In this document: piece by piece, positions 24,814 through 32,747 of the stretch | Position numbering within the stretch: the first letter of the stretch is position 1 | Layout: each line of letters starts with the position of its first letter | Assembly (NCBI GenBank): GCA_965229005.1 | Contig: CBDDIP010000002.1 | Span: 558,001-622,000 of the forward strand | Length of the DNA: 64,000 nt | Source of the DNA: CBDDIP01 sp965229005 | GTDB lineage: Bacteria; Actinomycetota; Acidimicrobiia; Acidimicrobiales; Ilumatobacteraceae | Direction: 5' to 3' | Position numbers and translations under genes: made by a program | Notes under the pieces: generated by a model | What the model was told of the DNA's origin: nothing | Seen by the model: the letters and a program-made list of their open reading frames with translations, nothing else | The model's database searches: none

Positions 24814-25968
24814 TCAGCCCGCGGTGACGAACTGGCCGGCGCCGGTGCTGGCCGCTTGGCCGGCCGCGAGCGTGGCCTGCGCCTGCATCTGCGAGCGGAC
24901 CGTGGCTGCTTGGGCCAGGATCTCCTTCGGGTAGGCGCTGACCGATGCGGCCGTGTCGAAGTCGAGCATGCCGCTGGCCACGAGGCGGGCGAGGTCCATC
25001 TCGATGGTCTGCATGCCGTCCTGCTGACCGGAGATCATCGTGTTGCGCAGCTGGCGGGTCTTGCCCTCACGCAACAGGTTGCGGACGGCGTCGTTGGCCA
25101 TCAGCACCTCGTAGGCGGCGACGCGACCACCGTTGACAGCGGGGAGCAGACGCTGGCTGATGACGCCCTGCAGCGAACCGGCCAGCTGGATCTGGATCTG
25201 GTCGCGACGCTCAGCAGGGAAGACGTCGACGATGCGGTCGAGAGCCTGTGAGGCGTCGTTGGTGTGCAGGGTGGCGAACACGAGGTGACCGGTCTCAGCG
25301 AGGGTGAGCGTGATCGAGATCGAGTCGAGGTCGCGCATCTCACCGAGGAGGATGACGTCGGGGTCTTCACGCAGGGCGCTGCGAAGACCGTCGGTGAAGC
25401 TGTTCACGTCGGTGCCGACTTCGCGCTGGTTGACCATCGCCATCTTGTGGTCGTGGAGGTACTCGACAGGATCCTCGATGGTGAGGATGTGCAACGGCTT
25501 CGTTGCGTTGATGCGGTCGATCATCGCCGCGAGCGTGGTGCTCTTACCGGAACCGGTGGGGCCTACGACGAGCACGAGACCGAACGGCTTGTTCAGCAGC
25601 TCGGTGGCCGCCCACGGAGCGCCGAGCTCTTCGAGCGAACGGACGCGGTAGGGCACGACGCGCAAGGCAAGTGCGTACGAGCCGCGCTGGTTGAAGGCGT
25701 TGGCGCGGAAGCGGCCGAGACCCTCGACACCGAAGGAAAAGTCCACCTGGCGAACCTCGGCGAGCTCACGCTTCTGGTCGTCATCGAGGAGCGACATCAC
25801 CATGCGCTCGGTCTCCGGCATGTCGAGCACGCCGACGCCTTCGAACGGCACGAGCGTGCCGTCGCGACGGGCTGACGGAGGACGGCCCACGGTGAGGTGG
25901 AGGTCGCTGGCGCCCGCGGCGACAGTGGCCTGGAGCAGGGTGACCAAGCTCGGGTCTGGGTTGAACAT
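24814..25968 (-). CDS. pilT: Type IV pilus retraction ATPase PilT
   Basis: 384 residues. Start ATG 25968 with GGAGG nine bases upstream. N-terminal PAS-like region with ASDLHLTVGRPPSARRDG, Walker A VVGPTGSGKSTTLAA, Asp box TIEDPVEYLH, Walker B LREDPDVILLGEMRD, His box TGHLVFATLHTND and the PilT-typical AAYEVLMANDAVRNLLREGK. It powers disassembly of the pilus at the inner membrane. The C-terminal tail is alanine/glutamine-rich and longer than usual. Divergent from the prepilin peptidase gene. Confidence 0.95.
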   Translation of the reverse strand: MFNPDPSLVTLLQATVAAGASDLHLTVGRPPSARRDGTLVPFEGVGVLDMPETERMVMSLLDDDQKRELAEVRQVDFSFGVEGLGRFRANAFNQRGSYALALRVVPYRVRSLEELGAPWAATELLNKPFGLVLVVGPTGSGKSTTLAAMIDRINATKPLHILTIEDPVEYLHDHKMAMVNQREVGTDVNSFTDGLRSALREDPDVILLGEMRDLDSISITLTLAETGHLVFATLHTNDASQALDRIVDVFPAERRDQIQIQLAGSLQGVISQRLLPAVNGGRVAAYEVLMANDAVRNLLREGKTRQLRNTMISGQQDGMQTIEMDLARLVASGMLDFDTAASVSAYPKEILAQAATVRSQMQAQATLAAGQAASTGAGQFVTAG

Positions 25969-26040
25969 TGGGGCTAGCCTCCCGTGTGCCCGCTGCCCCA
26001 GGTCCGTCTGTCAATCGGGCTGAGGGAAGCGCTTCTTCTG

Positions 26041-26811
26041 ATGACGATCGTCGTGTCGGCCGTGTACGGCCTGTTGTTTGGTTCGTTCCTCACCGTGGTG
26101 GTGGATCGCGTCCCGCGTGGCGCTTCGATCGTCACGCCTGGTTCTGCGTGCGGGAACTGCGACTTGCGCCTCGGTGCCCGTGATCTCGTGCCGGTGTTCA
26201 GTTGGTTGGTGCTGCGCGGCAAGTGCCGCCGATGCAAGGTGAGTATCGGCACGGAACCCCTGGTTCTTGAGATCGTCACGTCAACACTCTTCGCGTTGAT
26301 GGCCTGGCACTTCGGGCTGCGCTGGGCCCTTCCGGGCTACTGCTTCCTGGCCGCCGGACTGGTGGCGCTGGCGTGGATCGATCTGAAGATCCAGCGACTG
26401 CCGCGGGAGATCACCTACACCACCGCCGCGGTGGGGATCCCGTTCCTCGTGATCGACGCGTTCGTGCGCCACGAGCCCCGCCGGCTGTGGATGCTCGCGC
26501 TCGGCGCAGCGATCGCGCTGGCGATCATGGGGCTGATCTACGTCGCCAGTCGCGGCGGCATGGGCAGCGGCGACGTCCGCCTGTCGCCGTTGCTCGGTGC
26601 GTTCCTCGGGTTCATCAACCCGGGCCTGGCGCCGATCGGGCTGTTCTTCGGCTTCTTCTTCGGCGGCGTGGTCGGTGCGGTGCTGCTGGCCACCAAGCGA
26701 GCCGGCCGACGCAGCACCGTGCCCTTCGGCCCGTTCCTCGTGCTCGGCACGATCCTGGCGATCTTCATCGGCCAACGCTGGATCGACATCATCCTCGTCC
26801 GCGGCCACTGA
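26041..26811 (+). CDS. pilD: Prepilin leader peptidase/N-methyltransferase
   Basis: 256 residues from ATG 26041 (GAGGGAA upstream); a GTG at 25984 would add 19 residues. Membrane protein with GLLFGSFLTVVVDRVPRG at the start, the zinc pair CGNC...CRRC near 35-60, and both catalytic aspartates of the family (ALAWIDLKIQRLP and GMGSGDVRLSPLLG). It cleaves the G/F bond of prepilins and methylates the new Phe. It is needed by the three pilins nearby. Confidence 0.93.
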   Translation: MTIVVSAVYGLLFGSFLTVVVDRVPRGASIVTPGSACGNCDLRLGARDLVPVFSWLVLRGKCRRCKVSIGTEPLVLEIVTSTLFALMAWHFGLRWALPGYCFLAAGLVALAWIDLKIQRLPREITYTTAAVGIPFLVIDAFVRHEPRRLWMLALGAAIALAIMGLIYVASRGGMGSGDVRLSPLLGAFLGFINPGLAPIGLFFGFFFGGVVGAVLLATKRAGRRSTVPFGPFLVLGTILAIFIGQRWIDIILVRGH

Positions 26812-26861
26812 CTGCTGGCCCGCGTCAGCGGCGTCGGCTGATCGCTGCCGGCGCCGGAGCA

Positions 26862-26945
26862 AGTGGGCGCGACGACATCTCGGAGCGGATCGAGGAGATC
26901 CTTGCCGACGCTTCCCGATCAGGAACGTCGTCGCCATCGCGCTGA
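26862..26945 (+). pseudogene. Antitoxin C-terminal remnant
   Basis: A short frame SGRDDISERIEEILADASRS ends in TGA at 26943-26945, overlapping the expected start of the PIN-domain frame, the usual antitoxin/toxin spacing. No in-frame start codon exists between the pilD stop and this segment, so the upstream part appears to be lost. Confidence 0.4.
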
Positions 26946-27346
26946 TCGTCGATGCCGGTCCGCTGTACGCGTACATCGATCGAGACGATCGACATCATGC
27001 AGCGTGCCTCGAGCTGCTCGAAACCCATCCCGGTCCGTTGGTGGTTCCGCAGCTCGTCATCACCGAGGTCGCGTACCTGCTCGCCACGCGGCTCGGGACA
27101 GAGGCCGAGGTTCGCTTCCTCGGCGACCTCGCCGCCGGCACCTTGCTGCCTGAGGCGGTCGCGCCGGGCGATTGGTTGCGCATCGCTGAACTCGTCGGTC
27201 GCTATCGCGACCTTCCGCTCAGTACCGCGGACGCTTCTGTGGTTGCGGCCGCAGAGCGAATGGCCATCACCGACGTGGCGACGCTCGATCGGCGTCACTT
27301 CTCCGTGGTGCAGCCGCAGACCGGGGTGTTCACGCTCCTTCCGTGA
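26936..27346 (+). CDS. PIN-domain ribonuclease (VapC-like toxin), start codon ATC
   Basis: 136 residues if read from ATC 26936. Four acidic residues of the PIN active site are visible: LIVDAGPLYAYID, ITEVAYLL, LSTADASVVAAAE and ITDVATLDRRHF. Family members usually begin M-A-L-I-V-D-A; here the codon at that point is ATC, and no ATG, GTG or TTG is near. Either initiation is from ATC by coupling to the antitoxin stop, or the gene lost its start and is silent. The partner antitoxin is only a fragment. Toxin role is inferred from family and context. Confidence 0.65.
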   Translation: MALIVDAGPLYAYIDRDDRHHAACLELLETHPGPLVVPQLVITEVAYLLATRLGTEAEVRFLGDLAAGTLLPEAVAPGDWLRIAELVGRYRDLPLSTADASVVAAAERMAITDVATLDRRHFSVVQPQTGVFTLLP

Positions 27347-27361
27347 CGGCGCGTCGGCGCA

Positions 27362-27407
27362 TCACCCGAAGCAGTCGAGCTCGCCGAGCGGGTAGTCGTC
27401 CAGCAGA
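27362..27407 (-). pseudogene. Orphan 3' end of a second lipoprotein copy
   Basis: Read leftwards it gives HLLDDYPLGELDCFG and a stop. The broken lipoprotein gene beyond the adjacent repeat ends almost the same way (HALDDYP, then LGPVSCFG after a one-base shift). It looks like the tail of a tandem paralogue whose body was deleted. Confidence 0.5.
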
Positions 27408-27486
27408 TGGCTGCGGCCGAGAGTTCCCGGTTCTTGTCGCGGATTCTCTACGTGGGACGTGGAAATTCCGCGACAGGAAGGCGCGG
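27408..27486. repeat. 79-base repeat with TGTCGCGG/CCGCGACA dyad, copy 1
   Basis: About 90% identical to 28114-28192 in the same orientation. Each copy contains an inner inverted repeat TGTCGCGGATTCTC ... GAAATTCCGCGACA-like. The two copies bracket the decayed lipoprotein gene. Confidence 0.8.
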
Positions 27487-27487
27487 T

Positions 27488-28105
27488 TCAGCCGAAGCAG
27501 CTGACCGGTCCGAGGGGGGTAGTCGTCGAGCGCGTGCGGGAAGACCGGCCACTGGAACCACGAGTCGGCCACCGGTTGCTCGGTCACCTCGCAGCCGGCG
27601 TTCGGCGGGTTGCTGACCCACCGTTCCGGGGTCCAGTCCCGACCGCCGACTCGCGGGCGGTCGCGCGCAACTCGTCGAAGTAGTCGCGGAACGGCGCGGT
27701 GATGAGCGAGGCGTCCCACCGCACTCCGTTGACGACCAGCGGCTCGGATCCGCCGTCGCCCTGACTGGGATCTACCGGTGCTTCGGCGGGCAGGTCGTTC
27801 GCTGCGCGCAACAGGCGCTGCATCGTGGCCTCGTCGAAGTGAGCGCGGATGAGCCGGTGCGTGTCGCCCTCGTCTGCGTCGCCGTACAGGCTGGTGTACA
27901 CCTCGCCGTCGCCGAACACGACGATCTCCGGGCCGAGCACGGTTTGATCGGGAACGGTCGAGAGCTGATAGGCGCCGAGTTGGATCACGACGTCTTCGAT
28001 GCCGCGTGCATGGGCGATCGTGTCGGGCGGGTCAGCCGGTGCAGCGCTGTTCGAGCAGCCGGCGACCACGAGCACTGCGGCGAGAGCCAGGACGCGCACG
28101 GACAT
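27488..28105 (-). pseudogene. Lipoprotein gene broken by two frameshifts
   Basis: ATG 28105, lipobox LVVAGC, then a readable domain (DVVIQLGAYQLSTVPDQTVL, GDGEVYTSLYGDADEGD, PAEAPVDPSQGDG). Near 27650 the sense shifts to another frame that continues RDWTPERWVSNPPNAGCEV and WFQWPVFPHALDDYP. A second shift at a six-base C run (27515-27522) restores LGPVSCFG and the stop at 27488. Restored, it would be about 200 residues. No family recognised. The shifts may be real decay or sequencing error; the flanking repeats and duplicate tail favour decay. Confidence 0.6.
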
Positions 28106-28113
28106 CGGACGCC

Positions 28114-28192
28114 TGGCTGCGGCCGAGAGTTCCCGGTTTCTGTCGCGGGTTCTCGACGTGCGACGTGGAGAATCCGCGACAGGAAGGCGCGG
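28114..28192. repeat. 79-base repeat, copy 2
   Basis: Direct-orientation partner of 27408-27486, placed nine bases upstream of the lipoprotein start. Confidence 0.8.
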
Positions 28193-28201
28193 GCGCCTGG
28201 G

Positions 28202-28242
28202 TGTGTCGAGTTCGCTACCGAATCGGTGGCAAAGTCGACACA
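28202..28242 (-). terminator. Imperfect hairpin after pilC
   Basis: TGTGTCGA ... TCGACACA arms with further TT/AA, GC/GC and ACC/GGT pairs inside. It starts 24 bases beyond the pilC stop on the minus strand, a fitting place for the end of the pilB-pilC transcript. Confidence 0.5.
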
Positions 28243-28265
28243 GCCGCGGCCGATCGGGGTGGGGG

Positions 28266-29477
28266 CTAGGCCTGGTCTTTGGTGCTGTCGAGCACGCCGT
28301 ACATTGCTTGCACGAGGGCGACGGCGACGAAGCCGACGATGAGACCGACGAACACGATCATCAACGGCTCGAACATGGTGGTGAAGCGCTTGATGCGGCT
28401 CTCCAGCTCACGGTCGAAGTAGAGGCTGGCCACCTCGAGCTGATCGTCGAGCGTGCCGGTCTCCTCGCCCACCTTGAACATCTGGCGGGCAGCGCCGGGG
28501 AACAGCTCGGTGTCGGCCAGCGGCTTGGCGAACCCGCCGCCTTCCAGCATCACGGCCTGGGCCTCGATCAAACGCTCCTTGAACACGAGGTTCGTGGTGG
28601 CGTCGGTGGTGGTCTTCATCCCGTCGAGCAACGGCACGCCGGCTTTCACCATGGCGCCGAGGATGCGGCAGAAGCGCTCGAGGATCGCGTACTCGACGAT
28701 GCCGCTGATGATCGGCAGCTTGAGGACGAGCTTGTCGCGCATCGGACGGCCCTTCGGGTGCTTCATCAGGAACAGGAGCGTCCCGGTGCAGAGCGCGAAG
28801 AACGAGAAGGGGATGTACCACAGGGTGCTGAACAGCGTGGCCACGAACAGCAGGGCGCGAGTGGCGAACGGCAGGTCGGCGTTGAGCTCTTCGAACAACG
28901 GCTTGAATTGCGGCAGCACGTAGCCGGCCAGCACGGCCACGGTGAACACGGCGAGCACCATGACGACGCCCGGGTACGACAGTGCGGAGACGACCTTGGA
29001 ACGGGTCTCCAGCTCGCGCTCGAGGTAGCCGGCGAGGTTCTCCAACGTCTCGTCGAGCTTGCCGGTGAGCTCCGCCGACTGGAGGATGCCCATGTAGTAC
29101 TGCGGGAAGGCTTCCGGGTGCTTCTTCGCCGCGTCGGAGAGCGTGCCGCCGTTGCGGAGGTCTTCGACCATCATCGTGATCGTGCGCTGCAGCGCGACGT
29201 CGGTGGTCTCGTCGCCGATGATCTGCAAGGCCTCGGTGATCGGGATGCCTGCCTTCACGAACACGGCGAGCTGACGCGTGAAGTGCATCAGCTCCTTCTT
29301 CTTCACCTTCACCGTGGTCAGCTCGATGGACAGCGCGCCGCGCTTCTCCTCGATCTTGACGGGGTAGAGGTTCTGATCCAGCAACAGGGCGCGCGCGGCA
29401 CCGATGGTGTCGGCTTTCGTGACGCCTTCCACCGATGCGCCGGTGGCGTCGATGGCTGCGTAGGCGAACCTGGGCAT
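28266..29477 (-). CDS. pilC: Type IV pilus inner-membrane platform protein PilC
   Basis: 403 residues from ATG 29477 with AGGAG six bases upstream. Two T2SSF domains: FTRQLAVFVKAGIPITEALQ near 70 and FCRILGAMVKAGVPLLDGMK near 270; membrane segments near 170-190, 215-240 and 375-395. PilC links the PilB/PilT motors to the growing pilin fibre. Third gene of the operon coiled-coil/pilB/pilC. Confidence 0.95.
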   Translation of the reverse strand: MPRFAYAAIDATGASVEGVTKADTIGAARALLLDQNLYPVKIEEKRGALSIELTTVKVKKKELMHFTRQLAVFVKAGIPITEALQIIGDETTDVALQRTITMMVEDLRNGGTLSDAAKKHPEAFPQYYMGILQSAELTGKLDETLENLAGYLERELETRSKVVSALSYPGVVMVLAVFTVAVLAGYVLPQFKPLFEELNADLPFATRALLFVATLFSTLWYIPFSFFALCTGTLLFLMKHPKGRPMRDKLVLKLPIISGIVEYAILERFCRILGAMVKAGVPLLDGMKTTTDATTNLVFKERLIEAQAVMLEGGGFAKPLADTELFPGAARQMFKVGEETGTLDDQLEVASLYFDRELESRIKRFTTMFEPLMIVFVGLIVGFVAVALVQAMYGVLDSTKDQA

Positions 29478-29533
29478 GACTGCTCCTGTCGGAATTCGTT
29501 GCTGGAGAGCTGGAGAGTTGGCGAGTGAGGGGA

Positions 29534-31306
29534 CTAGCTGGCGAAGAGGGTGCGGACGACTTCGGGGACGGTGGTGACGTCGTTCTCGACGAGGGCCATG
29601 GCTTCGCGCAGCATCGTGCGCATGCCCTGGGCGACGGCGAGACGGCGCAGCTCCTCGGTGGTTGCCCAACCGACGATGAGGCGGCGCAGCTCCGGCGTGA
29701 TCCGCAGCAGCTCGTACACGCCGATGCGGTCGCGGTAGCCGGTGCCGGCGCAGTAGTTGCAGCCGGCGCCGCGGAAGAACTGGCTCTTGTCGCTGCCACC
29801 GCTGTGCTGACGGAAGACGGCGAGCTCATCGGCGCCCGGTGTGTACGGCTCCTTGCACGAATCGCAGATGCGTCGCAGGAGGCGTTGGCCGATGACGCCG
29901 ACCACCGACGAAGCGATGAGGAAGGCCTCGATGCCCATGTCGAGGAAGCGGTGCAACGCGGCAACGCTGTCGGTGCCGTGGAGCGACGACAGCACGAAGT
30001 GACCGGTGAGCGCGGACTGCACGGCGATGCGTGCCGTGTCCGCATCTCGGATCTCACCCACGAGGATCACGTCGGGGTCCTGGCGGAGGATGGCCTTCAA
30101 GCCGGTGGCGAAGGTCAGTCCCGCTTGGTCGTTCGTCTGGATCTGGTTGATGCCAGGGAACACGTACTCGACGGGGTCTTCGACGGTGGTGATGTTCTTG
30201 CCGGTCGAGTTGACCTCGAGCAGGGACGCGTAGAGCGTGGTCGTCTTGCCGGCGCCGGTGGGGCCGGCGCAGATGACCATGCCGAACGGCGAGTGGATCA
30301 TCTTCGAGTAGTGGAGGTACGTCTCGCGCGGGAAGCCGAGCTCGGACAGACCGATGGTCGACCGGCTCTTGTCCAGGATTCGCATGACGATCTTCTCGCC
30401 GAACACCGTGGCGACGCTGGCGACGCGGACGTCGACCTCCTTGCTGTCGATCACGGTGGAGAACTGGCCGTCCTGCGGGCGGCGCTTCTCCACGATGTTC
30501 ATGCCGCTCATGATCTTCAGACGGCTGGACAGCGCAGCGTGCACGCCGATCGGCAGGGTGAACGCCTCGACGAGGTGACCGTCGATGCGGAACCGGACGC
30601 GCAGGCTCTCGTCCAACGGCTCGATGTGGATGTCCGACGCGCGGTCGCGCATGGCCTGGCTGACCACCCGGTTGACGAGCTGGATGATCGGCGCCTGATC
30701 GTCGAGGTTGACCTCGGCGGCGCGGTCGGCGCTGCGCTGGACCTCGTCACCGACTTCGAACGTCTTGACCAAGCGATCGATGTCTGCGTCGGCGCGGTAG
30801 AGGCGGTCGATGAAGGTGCGGATGGTCGTCGGGTCGGCAACCTTCCACGTGCACGCCCGTCCGGCCGCAGCTTCGACCTCGGCGCGGCGAGTCGGCGTCG
30901 GGTCGGCCGAGAGGACGACGAGCGCGCCGTTCTCCTCGCCGACGGCGATGACGATGTTGTTGCGGACGATCAGTTCGGGCAGCGACGACCCGACGCTCTC
31001 GTCGAACTGCGCCGACTTCACGTCGACGGCGGGGATGCCGGTCGCCTGACCGATCGCGTTGGCGACGTCCTGGCGACTGACCGCGTAGCGAGACAGGGTG
31101 ATGTCGGCGAAGGCGAGCAGGTTGCCGTTCGCCTGACCGAGCGCGATCGCCAGGTTCTCCGGGCTGAGCTGATCGGCTTCGACCATGAACTGGCCGGCGC
31201 GCATGCACTCGGCCGCGAACTCGCCCGGTGCGACCACCGAGTGCGCGGCCGGTGGCGCCGCCGTCAGCGTCGTCGCTTGTGAGTTGTCCTTCTTGAACAG
31301 TGCCAT
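29534..31306 (-). CDS. pilB: Type IV pilus extension ATPase PilB
   Basis: 590 residues. N-terminal MshEN-like domain (LSPENLAIALGQANGNLLAF, IGQATGIPAVDV), then RASDIHIEPLDESLRVRFRI, Walker A GPTGAGKTTTLYA, Asp box TVEDPVEYVFPG, Walker B LRQDPDVILVGEIRD, His box TGHFVLSSLHGTD. The zinc-binding cysteines are in RICDSCKEP and GCNYCAGTGY. It powers pilin polymerisation. MshEN domains bind c-di-GMP in other bacteria; whether this one does is unknown. Spacing to pilC is 56 bases. Confidence 0.95.
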   Translation of the reverse strand: MALFKKDNSQATTLTAAPPAAHSVVAPGEFAAECMRAGQFMVEADQLSPENLAIALGQANGNLLAFADITLSRYAVSRQDVANAIGQATGIPAVDVKSAQFDESVGSSLPELIVRNNIVIAVGEENGALVVLSADPTPTRRAEVEAAAGRACTWKVADPTTIRTFIDRLYRADADIDRLVKTFEVGDEVQRSADRAAEVNLDDQAPIIQLVNRVVSQAMRDRASDIHIEPLDESLRVRFRIDGHLVEAFTLPIGVHAALSSRLKIMSGMNIVEKRRPQDGQFSTVIDSKEVDVRVASVATVFGEKIVMRILDKSRSTIGLSELGFPRETYLHYSKMIHSPFGMVICAGPTGAGKTTTLYASLLEVNSTGKNITTVEDPVEYVFPGINQIQTNDQAGLTFATGLKAILRQDPDVILVGEIRDADTARIAVQSALTGHFVLSSLHGTDSVAALHRFLDMGIEAFLIASSVVGVIGQRLLRRICDSCKEPYTPGADELAVFRQHSGGSDKSQFFRGAGCNYCAGTGYRDRIGVYELLRITPELRRLIVGWATTEELRRLAVAQGMRTMLREAMALVENDVTTVPEVVRTLFAS

Positions 31307-31350
31307 GTGCCGCTCTCCCGCCGAGGGGCGTCGTCCGCGCTACGAGTCGC

Positions 31351-32685
31351 TCAGTGCGACGTGTAGCTGGGTTCCGACGTGGTGGTCGTGCCGTCGTCCG
31401 TGTTCGGCGTCGGTGATGTGGTGCTGGTCGGGCCCGTGTTCAACGAGCTGCTCGGGAAGCCGGCCGGCGAACTGGTCGGGCCTGCCCCGATCTCGCTCTT
31501 GCGCACGAACTGCTCCGGGTCCAGCTCGACGAGCGCCCGCTCGATCTCCTCGAGGCGCTCCAGCTGCACCGCGGTGCTGACGTCCATCTCGTCGGCCAGT
31601 TGGCCTTCGATCTCGGCCATGCGCACGGCCGTCTTGTCGAGCTTCTCGTCCATGGCCGCGACCACACGGTCGAGCTCGATGCGCACCAGCATCGCCTCGC
31701 CGATGGCGCTCGAGAGCTGTTCTTTGACTTCGTTGATGGCGTTCTCGTCGACCTTGGCGACCTGCTCGGACAGCGCGTCCATTCGCTCGTGCGCCTCGCC
31801 CAAGGCGTTCTCGCTGACGAGCAGCCGCTGCGACAGGGCGCCCATCGCGTCGTCGAAACCGGCACCGATGCGACCGATGGTCGCCTCGAGCCCGGCGATC
31901 TTCGTGCCGGCCTGCTCGTTGATCCGCTCTTCCATGGCGAGCATGCGGTCGGTGACCTTGATGTCGCCGTTGTCGATGCGCTGGGCGACGGCGTTCGTCT
32001 GCTCGACCAACTGACGCTGCACGTCGGTGGTCACGTCGTCGAGCGCAGTGCGCACCCCGGAGAGGCGCTCCTCGATCGCGAGGGCCAGGTGCTCGTCGCC
32101 CTCGTCCATCCGGCGGGTGAGCGCCGCGGTGGACTCGTTGACGTGCTGGACCAGCGCGCTGGCCTGCTCGTCGATGCGACGGCTGACGTTGCGGGCGTCC
32201 TCGATCTGGGCGTGCATCGTGTCGTGCTGCTGCTCGACGTACTGGCGCAAGCCCTCGTTGGCGGCCGACACCTGCGCTGGCAACGTGGCGTGGATCTGCG
32301 CGGGCACGGCACCGATCTTCGTATCGAGCTCGGTGAGCCGGACGTGCTGATGGTTGGCGAACTCGGCAAGCCGTTGTTCCAGCGCGCCCTGGAGCGCCTT
32401 CTGGTACTGGTCGTTGGACTGCTGCTGCGCGTCCAGTCGGGAGACGATCGCCTCCAGCTGCTGCGCGAACTCGGAGCGCAACTCGGCCTTCGCGCCATCG
32501 GCGCTCTGACGGGCGGCTTCGACCTGCTTGGACATCGCCGAGACGTACTGGGTGAGCTGTCGCTCCACGGCCGCGGCAATGGTGGCTGCCAGCACCTCCG
32601 TCGAGGAGGGTCCTGATCCGGGGGCCGCTTGCGCGCGCCGGCCGACAGGGTGTTCATTTGCGAGCTCGTCCGCTTCCTTCACCAC
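31351..32685 (-). CDS. Long coiled-coil protein heading the pilB-pilC operon
   Basis: 444 residues from GTG 32685 (or the next GTG). Residues about 25-385 are almost continuous helix with repeated units rich in Ala, Glu, Gln, such as AARQSADGAKAELRSEFAQQ, RRIDEQASALVQHVNESTAA and DRMLAMEERINEQAGTK. The tail is serine/threonine/proline-rich (TGPTSTTSPTPNTDDGTTTT). No signal peptide or membrane helix. The -10 GCCGATAT is only seven bases before the GTG, so the message is probably leaderless. By position it may be a scaffold or polarity factor for the pilus machine; no known family recognised. Confidence 0.75.
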   Translation of the reverse strand: MVKEADELANEHPVGRRAQAAPGSGPSSTEVLAATIAAAVERQLTQYVSAMSKQVEAARQSADGAKAELRSEFAQQLEAIVSRLDAQQQSNDQYQKALQGALEQRLAEFANHQHVRLTELDTKIGAVPAQIHATLPAQVSAANEGLRQYVEQQHDTMHAQIEDARNVSRRIDEQASALVQHVNESTAALTRRMDEGDEHLALAIEERLSGVRTALDDVTTDVQRQLVEQTNAVAQRIDNGDIKVTDRMLAMEERINEQAGTKIAGLEATIGRIGAGFDDAMGALSQRLLVSENALGEAHERMDALSEQVAKVDENAINEVKEQLSSAIGEAMLVRIELDRVVAAMDEKLDKTAVRMAEIEGQLADEMDVSTAVQLERLEEIERALVELDPEQFVRKSEIGAGPTSSPAGFPSSSLNTGPTSTTSPTPNTDDGTTTTSEPSYTSH

Positions 32686-32692
32686 GACGGAT

Positions 32693-32720
32693 ATATCGGC
32701 GGTGCTTGCCCAGTTCTTGA
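32693..32720 (-). promoter_or_regulatory. FliA/WhiG-like promoter of the coiled-coil/pilB/pilC operon
   Basis: TCAAGA, 14 bases, GCCGATAT, then seven bases to GTG 32685. Read as TCAA-16-GCCGATAT it is a near-perfect sigma-28/WhiG promoter. Confidence 0.75.
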
Positions 32721-32731
32721 GAGATCTCTCA
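32718..32731. promoter_or_regulatory. Perfect 14-base palindrome TGAGAGATCTCTCA
   Basis: It overlaps the -35 of the pilB operon promoter and ends six bases before the TACGGT -10 (32736-32741) of the divergent exonuclease gene. The half-site CTTGAGAGA also occurs before pilins 2 and 3 and before the DUF4388 gene. Candidate operator. Confidence 0.5.
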
Positions 32732-32747
32732 CGGCTACGGTGGCGTC

